Shown here piece by piece: positions 58,881 to 64,000 of a DNA stretch of 64,000 nucleotides; position 1 is the first letter of the stretch; every line of letters starts with the position of its first letter. Position numbers and translations under genes: made by a program. The notes beneath the pieces were generated by a model. It was not told the origin of the DNA. It made no database searches and was given only the letters and a program-made list of their open reading frames with translations. Origin of the DNA: Sphingobium sp. OAS761 (lineage in GTDB: Bacteria; Pseudomonadota; Alphaproteobacteria; Sphingomonadales; Sphingomonadaceae); NCBI RefSeq assembly GCF_024168485.1, contig NZ_JALJVY010000007.1, positions 1 to 64,000 on the forward strand, given 5' to 3'.

Positions 58881-59774
58881 CTAGCCTGTCGCCTGTTCCA
58901 TTACCCAGCCGCGAAACCGTTGCAGCGCATTGCTGGCCTGCCCCTCCGGCCGAACCAGATAATAGGCACCGGTGCTCGCGAGCGGGCGCGCAAATGGGAT
59001 GACCAGTGTGCCAGCTTCCAGTTCCGGCCGGATCAGGAAGCTGGGGATCAGCGCGGCGCCTGCGCCGGCGGCGGCGGCCTGCGCGAGCATCAGAAATTGC
59101 TCGAAGGCCGGCCCGGCCACCGGTCCGTCCATCTCCACGGCGGCCGCCCTGAACCAGCGTGGCCAAGCATCGCGCCGCGAACTCTGGCTTAGCAATGGCA
59201 GATCGAGCAGGTCGGCGGGCGTGCGCAGGGGATGCTCCGCCAACCATGCGGGCGCGCAGACCGGCACCACCTCCTCCCGGAACAGCAGGTCCATCACCGC
59301 CCCCGGCCAATCCCCCGGCGACCCGAAATGGATCGCCGCGTCGAAATCTTCCTGCCCGAAATCGAACGGTTCGGATCTGCTGGCGAAATCGATCACCAAC
59401 TGCGGATGGCGCGCGCTCAACTGCGCCAGGCGAGGCGCCAGCCAGCGCATGCCGAAGCTGGGCAGGGTCGCTATGCGCAGCAGATGGTCCGGCCGTCGCA
59501 TTGCCAGTCGGGCCGTGGCGCGGTGTATGCTTTCCAGCGCAGGCAGCAGCGCGTCGGCGTAAGCGCGTCCTGCCTCGTTCAGGCGCACGCGCCGTCCGAT
59601 CCGATCGAACAGCGGTGTACCGACGGCTTCCTCCAGCATGGCGATCTGGCGACTGACGGCGCTCTGGGTCAATCCTATGGCATCTCCGGCGCGCGAAAAC
59701 CCGCCTTGGCGAACAGCTGCCTCGAAACTGGCAAGCGCCGTCATCGACGGGAGGTGTCGACGGGGCATATTCAT
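58881..59774 (-). CDS. LysR-family transcriptional regulator (GcvA-like)
   Basis: A 297-residue LysR regulator: N-terminal winged helix (LPSMTALASFEAAVRQGGFS, GLTQSAVSRQIAMLEEAVG) and a periplasmic-binding-like effector domain (PAWLAEHPLRTPADLLDLPL). The subtype resembles GcvA, which acts on amino-acid related operons. Divergent from the DUF1338-astD-purU genes across 86 bases, so it probably controls them. The arginine/lysine-derived intermediates are candidate effectors. Confidence 0.88.
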   Translation of the reverse strand: MNMPRRHLPSMTALASFEAAVRQGGFSRAGDAIGLTQSAVSRQIAMLEEAVGTPLFDRIGRRVRLNEAGRAYADALLPALESIHRATARLAMRRPDHLLRIATLPSFGMRWLAPRLAQLSARHPQLVIDFASRSEPFDFGQEDFDAAIHFGSPGDWPGAVMDLLFREEVVPVCAPAWLAEHPLRTPADLLDLPLLSQSSRRDAWPRWFRAAAVEMDGPVAGPAFEQFLMLAQAAAAGAGAALIPSFLIRPELEAGTLVIPFARPLASTGAYYLVRPEGQASNALQRFRGWVMEQATG

Positions 59775-59860
59775 TCCATTACCTCATGAACAGATGACAG
59801 GATGCCATTTTGAATGGCGCGATTATAGTGCGATAGTCCGTCTGTCATCTGGAGCGTTTC

Positions 59861-60880
59861 ATGTCGAACGGGAATGAACGTCACATCAGGCGATTGACGG
59901 TCGCCATATTGGGAGAAGCGGCGGGAAACGCCACGCTCGACGCGTTGGACATTCCGGCCCGCCTGCTGGATCAGGGCGGTCCCCATGTCTCCCGCGCCGC
60001 TTTTGCCATGGCGATGAATATATGCCTCTTCCACGACCTGCTGCAACGCGTGCCAAGTGGCGCGGCCTATGTGCGCGATCGGCTGGCGCACCGTGGCCGG
60101 GTCCTGTTCGATCATGGCGCATTGCGCACCGTCCGGTTCGGCCAGGGATCCACCGGCGCATTGCCGGCGGGGGAAGCGGCGTTCACCCGCATTCTTCTGC
60201 CGCTCGGCTATGACATGGCGGCGGTCTATCCGCTCGACAGGCTCAAGATGACGGGCCGCGCCTACCGCCATCGCGACGAACCCGAAGCGATTCCGCAATT
60301 CTTCCTGTCGGAACTGCATGTCGATCGCTTCGATGCGGACTTCGCCGCTGCTTCGCACCGCGTTTTCGACAGTTCCCGCGATCCGCTCGATATGTCGGCG
60401 ACCGCCGTTCTTGCCGCCTTTGACGCTGGCCAGCCGGTCGATTACGCGGCGGCGCTGGGCGCGTTGCCGCCCATCCTCGCGGCGTTCGACCGTCAGCACG
60501 ACGCGCCTGCCTTCGCCGACTATCAGACGCTGCTTGGTCAATCCAACGAAGCGGCCTGGATCGCGACCGAAGGAAACGCCTTCAATCATGCGACGGACCG
60601 CGTGCCCGATGTCGCCATGCTCGCGGAACAGTTGCGCGCCGGGGGCGGACCGATAAAGGACCGGCTGGAAATCTCCGCCACCGGCCGGGTCCGACAGACC
60701 GCCTTCCGCGCAGAAAGGGTCGAACGCACCTTTGCCGGGAACGACATCCGCATGGTTCCAGGCTCATTCTATGAATTTATCAGCCGCGACATCGATCCGG
60801 AAACCGGTGCCCTGGACCTTGCCTTCGACACCGGCAACGCGACCGGCATATTCGCCATGACCGGCGCCCGGGAGCAATGA
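59861..60880 (+). CDS. DUF1338 family 2-oxoadipate dioxygenase/decarboxylase-like (HglS family)
   Basis: A 339-residue protein with the HglS/YdcJ-type metal site: H85 (FDHGALRTV, with Arg89 four residues later), H243 (NAFNHATDRVPD) and E305 (GSFYEFISR). HglS of Pseudomonas converts 2-oxoadipate to 2-hydroxyglutarate in lysine breakdown; this protein is shorter (HglS about 460) but retains all the ligands. Its stop overlaps astD (ATGA), so the two act together. Whether the substrate is 2-oxoadipate or another oxoacid of arginine/lysine breakdown is unknown. Confidence 0.8.
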   Translation: MSNGNERHIRRLTVAILGEAAGNATLDALDIPARLLDQGGPHVSRAAFAMAMNICLFHDLLQRVPSGAAYVRDRLAHRGRVLFDHGALRTVRFGQGSTGALPAGEAAFTRILLPLGYDMAAVYPLDRLKMTGRAYRHRDEPEAIPQFFLSELHVDRFDADFAAASHRVFDSSRDPLDMSATAVLAAFDAGQPVDYAAALGALPPILAAFDRQHDAPAFADYQTLLGQSNEAAWIATEGNAFNHATDRVPDVAMLAEQLRAGGGPIKDRLEISATGRVRQTAFRAERVERTFAGNDIRMVPGSFYEFISRDIDPETGALDLAFDTGNATGIFAMTGAREQ

Positions 60881-62298
60881 TGGCCATGCTGCAATCTTTC
60901 GACCCCGCATCCGGTGAGATCGTCTGGGAAGGCCCGGTGGCCGATGCTGGCGCCTGCCGGCATGCCGTCGCAACCGCGCGGTCCGCGCTGCCCGGCTGGC
61001 GCGCGGCACCGGTCGAAGAACGCATCGCCGTTGCCCGGCGTTATGCCGACATTCTTGGCGAACGGCGGGAAGCGCTGGCAAGGCTCATTTCCCGAGAAAC
61101 CGGAAAGCTGTTGTGGGAATCCGACGCGGAGGTCGGTTCCATGATCGCCAAGGTCGAGGTCTCCATCCGCGCTTACGCCGAACGTACCGGCGAACGGCGG
61201 GCGAACATGCCCTTCGGTCAGGCGGTGCTACGCCATCGCGGCCATGGCGTGATGGCGGTGCTCGGTCCCTATAATTTCCCCGGCCATCTGCCCAACGGCC
61301 ATATCATACCCGCCCTGATCGCGGGCAACGCGGTCATATTCAAACCTTCCGAAATCGCGCCCGCCACGGGCGCGGCAATGGTCGATGCCTGGGCTGCGGC
61401 CGGGTTGCCCGAGGGCCTGCTGACACTTGTTCAGGGCGGCCGCGCAACCGGGGAAGCGCTGGTGGCGAGCGACATTGACGGGCTGCTCTTCACGGGGTCT
61501 GCGGGCGCCGGGGCGGCGCTCCGGCGGGCATTGGTCGACCGCCCCCATGTGATCATGGCGCTGGAACTGGGTGGCAACAACCCGCTTATCGCCTGGGATT
61601 CAGCGGAGGAGGCTGCTTCCATCATCGCCAATTCGGCCTTCATTACTACTGGGCAGCGCTGCTCCTGCGCGCGCCGCCTGATCGTTCCGGCGGGGCAAGC
61701 GGGTGACGCCATCGTCGACGCCGTAGCCGACATGGCCGCGCGTCTGCCGGCGGCCGCTTGGAATGAGCCCGGTGAAGCCTTCATGGGTCCCCTCGTGTCC
61801 GACGGGGCGGCATCCGCCGCCCATCGCGCCGTCGGCGACCTGGTCGCGCGCGGCGCGCGGGTCGTCCTGCCCTTTGAGGGGATAGCGGGCCGCAGCACGG
61901 CGTTCGTAACCCCCGCCCTGCTCGACGCCACCGGCATCGACGACCTGCCGGATGCGGAGATATTCGCACCCGTGCTGACCGTCATCCGCGTCGCCGATTT
62001 CGACGCCGCGATAGCCGCAGCCAATGCGACCCGCTTCGGCTTGTCCGCCGGCCTGATCTCCCAGGACCCCGTCCTGTGGCGGCGCATGACGGAAGAAAGC
62101 CGCGCCGGCGTGGTGAATCGCAACCGCCCTACCACCGGAGCGGCGGGAAACATGCCCTTTGGCGGCCTTGGCGCTTCGGGCAATCACCGCCCCAGCGCCT
62201 ATTATGCCGCCGACTATTGCGCCTATCCGATCGCCAGCTTCGAAGCCGAAGCCGTGCAGGCCGTGCCGGTTAACGGCTTGATCAGCACGGCCGGTTAA
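60877..62298 (+). CDS. astD: succinylglutamate-semialdehyde dehydrogenase-like (AstD)
   Basis: A 473-residue NAD-dependent aldehyde dehydrogenase: GPYNFPGHLPNGHIIPALIA, catalytic Glu in MALELGGNNPLIA and nucleophilic Cys in TGQRCSCARRL. The opening and C-terminal GAAGNMPFGGLGASGNHRPS, YYAADYCAYPIASFE are specific for AstD, which oxidises N-succinylglutamate semialdehyde in the arginine succinyltransferase pathway. No astA, astB, astC or astE is present nearby. Since the preceding gene is a DUF1338 oxygenase, another semialdehyde (e.g. aminoadipate semialdehyde) is conceivable. Confidence 0.85.
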   Translation: MMAMLQSFDPASGEIVWEGPVADAGACRHAVATARSALPGWRAAPVEERIAVARRYADILGERREALARLISRETGKLLWESDAEVGSMIAKVEVSIRAYAERTGERRANMPFGQAVLRHRGHGVMAVLGPYNFPGHLPNGHIIPALIAGNAVIFKPSEIAPATGAAMVDAWAAAGLPEGLLTLVQGGRATGEALVASDIDGLLFTGSAGAGAALRRALVDRPHVIMALELGGNNPLIAWDSAEEAASIIANSAFITTGQRCSCARRLIVPAGQAGDAIVDAVADMAARLPAAAWNEPGEAFMGPLVSDGAASAAHRAVGDLVARGARVVLPFEGIAGRSTAFVTPALLDATGIDDLPDAEIFAPVLTVIRVADFDAAIAAANATRFGLSAGLISQDPVLWRRMTEESRAGVVNRNRPTTGAAGNMPFGGLGASGNHRPSAYYAADYCAYPIASFEAEAVQAVPVNGLISTAG

Positions 62299-62331
62299 GG
62301 CAACGGCGTTCAATCATCTGCGGAGGGGCCG

Positions 62332-63198
62332 TTGCCAGAATCTGTCGTTCCATTCTGGGTCCTGACCCTGGCTTGTGCCGATCGCGTCGGCATCGTCGCG
62401 GCCGTGAGCAATTTCCTTGCCGAACGGGGCGGCTTCATCACCGACAGCCAGCAATATGCCGATCGGGCAGCAGGCCTGTTCTTCATGCGCGTGGCTTTCG
62501 AGGCGACCGACGACCGGATCACGGACGCCGACGCCTTGCGCGCGGATTTCGTCGCCGTGGGCGACCGTTTCGACATGGACTGGCGCCTGACGGCGGCCAC
62601 CGAACGCCCCCGCATGCTGATAGCTGTATCGAAGGGGTCGCACTGCCTGGCCGACCTGCTCCACCGCTGGCAGACGGGGATGCTGCCCGTGGACATCATG
62701 GGCGTGGTTTCCAATCATCCGGACATGCGCCGGATCACCGAATGGCATGGCATCCCCTATCACGAACTGCCACGCAATGGTGACAAGGTCGCGCAGGAAT
62801 CCGCCTTGCTGGACATTTATGAACGGACCCGATCGGACTACCTGATCCTGGCCCGCTACATGCAGATCCTGTCACAGGGCCTGTCGGAACGCCTCGCCGG
62901 CCAGTGCGTCAACATTCATCACAGCTTCCTGCCCGGCTTCAAGGGCGCCCGCCCCTACCATCGCGCCCATGAACGCGGCGTCAAGCTGATCGGCGCGACG
63001 GCGCATTTCGTCACGGGCGACCTGGATGAAGGGCCAATCATCGAACAGGCGGTCGAACGGGTGGATCACCGCGCGACGCCGGAAGATATGGTCCGTATCG
63101 GCCGCGACATAGAGGCCCAGGTGCTGGCGCGGGCGGTCAGCTGGATCGCGGACCGTCGCGTGCTTCTCAACGGCGCGAAGACCGTCGTCTTCCGGTAG
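62332..63198 (+). CDS. purU: formyltetrahydrofolate deformylase PurU
   Basis: A 288-residue hydrolase releasing formate from 10-formyl-THF. N-terminal ACT-like domain (FWVLTLACADRVGIVAAVSN) and a formyltransferase-type domain with NIHHSFLPGFKGARPYHRA and ATAHFVTGDLDEGPII holding the conserved His and Asp. TTG start at 62332 is supported by GGAGGGG with good spacing. It follows astD by 33 bases and shares its orientation; formate/folate balance would fit amino-acid breakdown. Confidence 0.93.
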   Translation: MPESVVPFWVLTLACADRVGIVAAVSNFLAERGGFITDSQQYADRAAGLFFMRVAFEATDDRITDADALRADFVAVGDRFDMDWRLTAATERPRMLIAVSKGSHCLADLLHRWQTGMLPVDIMGVVSNHPDMRRITEWHGIPYHELPRNGDKVAQESALLDIYERTRSDYLILARYMQILSQGLSERLAGQCVNIHHSFLPGFKGARPYHRAHERGVKLIGATAHFVTGDLDEGPIIEQAVERVDHRATPEDMVRIGRDIEAQVLARAVSWIADRRVLLNGAKTVVFR

Positions 63199-63207
63199 GA
63201 ACGCGAT

Positions 63208-63588
63208 TCAGGCCGCCCGGTACAGCGCGCAGAGCTTGTTGTCGGCCGGATCGCGCAGATAGGCGAGGTAAAGCGGACCGAATGCGAGTTCCCGCACGCC
63301 TGGCGGATCTTCGCAACTGGTGCCGCCCGCCGCAATGCCGGCCGCGTGCCAGGCAGCCGCCTGTTCGGGCGAATCCATCGCGAAACCGATCGTGCCGCCA
63401 TTTGCGTGGCATGCAGGCCCACCGTCGATCGGCTTTGAAATCATGAACAGCGCGCCCTTGTGCATGTATATAACGCGACCTTTTTCATCGACCATGCCGC
63501 TTTTGCCACCCATCGACTGGAACAGTGCATCGTAAAAGGCCTTGGAGGCGTCGACATCGTTCGCGCCGACCATCACATGACTAAACAT
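63208..63588 (-). CDS. VOC-family protein (glyoxalase-like)
   Basis: A 126-residue two-module VOC protein: MFSHVMVGANDVDASKAFYD at the start and YLAYLRDPADNKLCALYRAA at the end, the PhnB/CatA-type lactoylglutathione lyase-like layout. The ATG at 63588 is chosen; a longer frame to 63684 runs over the inverted repeat. Convergent with purU, 9 bases between stops. Substrate unknown. Confidence 0.82.
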   Translation of the reverse strand: MFSHVMVGANDVDASKAFYDALFQSMGGKSGMVDEKGRVIYMHKGALFMISKPIDGGPACHANGGTIGFAMDSPEQAAAWHAAGIAAGGTSCEDPPGVRELAFGPLYLAYLRDPADNKLCALYRAA

Positions 63589-63647
63589 TCGCGCATTCCC
63601 TCTTTTGTCGGCGCGCGGCAGGCGCCGACCATGATGCCGGACACTAT

Positions 63648-63717
63648 TGGTCCGATTCTGACATTCGATACCATTCGAGGCCAAGTCTCGCTCGAATGTC
63701 AGAATTTGCCCGGACCA
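63648..63717. repeat. long inverted repeat downstream of the VOC gene start
   Basis: ATTCTGACATTCGA (63655-63668) and TCGAATGTCAGAAT (63692-63705) are perfect 14-base inverted repeats; outside them TGGTCCG (63648-63654) is matched by CGGACCA (63711-63717), with a 5-base insertion on one side. The structure spans 70 bases and sits upstream of the VOC gene (which reads away from it). A terminal repeat of a small mobile element or an operator are both possible; no transposase is visible. Confidence 0.65.
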
Positions 63718-63854
63718 CTACAAATATTAGATTCTAGTGGATTTTACGATTTTGTCGTCCGCAGACTCATCCAGGCCGTCAGGAGATGCAAGTGGCAAAA
63801 TCAATCCACCGGGATCGCAACGGAGTCCTGCTGCCTTCAATCGGCAGCTTCCGG

Positions 63855-63944
63855 TCAGAAAATGATGCTGTACATGAACCAGCCGACGATCAGCAGGCTC
63901 GATATGATACACACACGATCACCGACAATATCGATACGAGACAT
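63855..63944 (-). CDS. possible 29-residue membrane protein
   Basis: A minus-strand frame encodes a 29-residue peptide, MSRIDIVGDRVCIISSLLIV and GWFMYSIIF, essentially one transmembrane helix. GGAAGGATGCCAAA precedes the ATG with acceptable spacing, which favours translation. Very short, so it may be chance. No known family. Confidence 0.35.
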   Translation of the reverse strand: MSRIDIVGDRVCIISSLLIVGWFMYSIIF

Positions 63945-64000
63945 TTTGGCATCCTTCCCCCGGCGCTCTGCTGGCGCTTACGGGAGAGGATGATAGCAGC

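Noticed and set aside
1-64000. CRISPR arrays
   Set aside because: No regularly spaced direct repeats were found at any scale I could inspect.

Overview
The window looks like chromosome of a GC-rich alphaproteobacterium of the sphingomonad group (Sphingomonas/Sphingobium/Novosphingobium type). This is inferred from the high G+C coding bias, several large TonB-dependent receptors, a LytS/LytTR-type two-component pair, the lnt-metK arrangement, and aromatic/xenobiotic catabolic genes interspersed with IS elements. Species is not determinable from sequence alone. Layout: (1) 0-3.5 kb is an accessory edge: an IS5-type transposase tail, a GNAT gene, a YjhX/YjhQ-like (TopAI) toxin-antitoxin pair, an XRE regulator divergent from an NTF2-like protein, and an IS3 remnant. 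(2) 3.5-17.3 kb is a complete phosphonate uptake and C-P lyase locus: phnCDE transporter, a TonB receptor divergent from phnC, then phnN, a DUF1045 2H-phosphoesterase-like gene and phnF on the minus strand, and the plus-strand operon phnGHIJKLM ending in a PNPOx-like flavoprotein. TAGAyGTCT-type palindromes occur in both divergent promoter regions and are probably PhnF operators, so outer-membrane uptake, inner-membrane import and C-P bond cleavage appear to form one regulon. phnO and phnP are not seen. (3) 17.3-31.9 kb is mostly core: a ClC channel, small hypothetical genes, a histidine kinase/LytTR regulator pair, a TonB-like protein, GNAT, YqaA-type membrane protein, lnt, metK, a c-di-GMP phosphodiesterase, moaA, nadK and tRNA-Asn. 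(4) 31.9-48.8 kb looks acquired or rearranged: a serine-recombinase remnant and a frameshifted DUF1810 gene next to the tRNA, a metallophosphoesterase, then an unidentified catabolic cluster (VOC protein, 2OG-oxygenase-like protein, MDR and SDR oxidoreductases, TetR, large TonB receptor, beta-helix lipoprotein, second TetR, HAPMO-like Baeyer-Villiger monooxygenase), closed by abutting IS630 and IS5 elements. (5) 48.8-54.5 kb is a phenylalanine/tyrosine catabolic locus: phhA, a tiny coupled reading frame, hpd, a VOC protein, a fumarylacetoacetase and phhB on one strand, with maiA and an Lrp/AsnC regulator divergent. Homogentisate dioxygenase (hmgA) and the aminotransferase are absent from it. 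(6) 54.5-64 kb holds two SPOR-domain proteins with a ParA ATPase and a ribbon-helix-helix-like protein, then a LysR regulator divergent from a DUF1338 (HglS-family) dioxygenase, astD, purU, a VOC protein and an inverted repeat near the window end. The most interesting points are the extended phn regulon with its TonB receptor, PNPOx-like and 2H-phosphoesterase members; the unidentified oxygenase cluster; the phenylalanine operon lacking hmgA but carrying a VOC metalloprotein and an unannotated 45-codon gene; and the DUF1338-astD pair.
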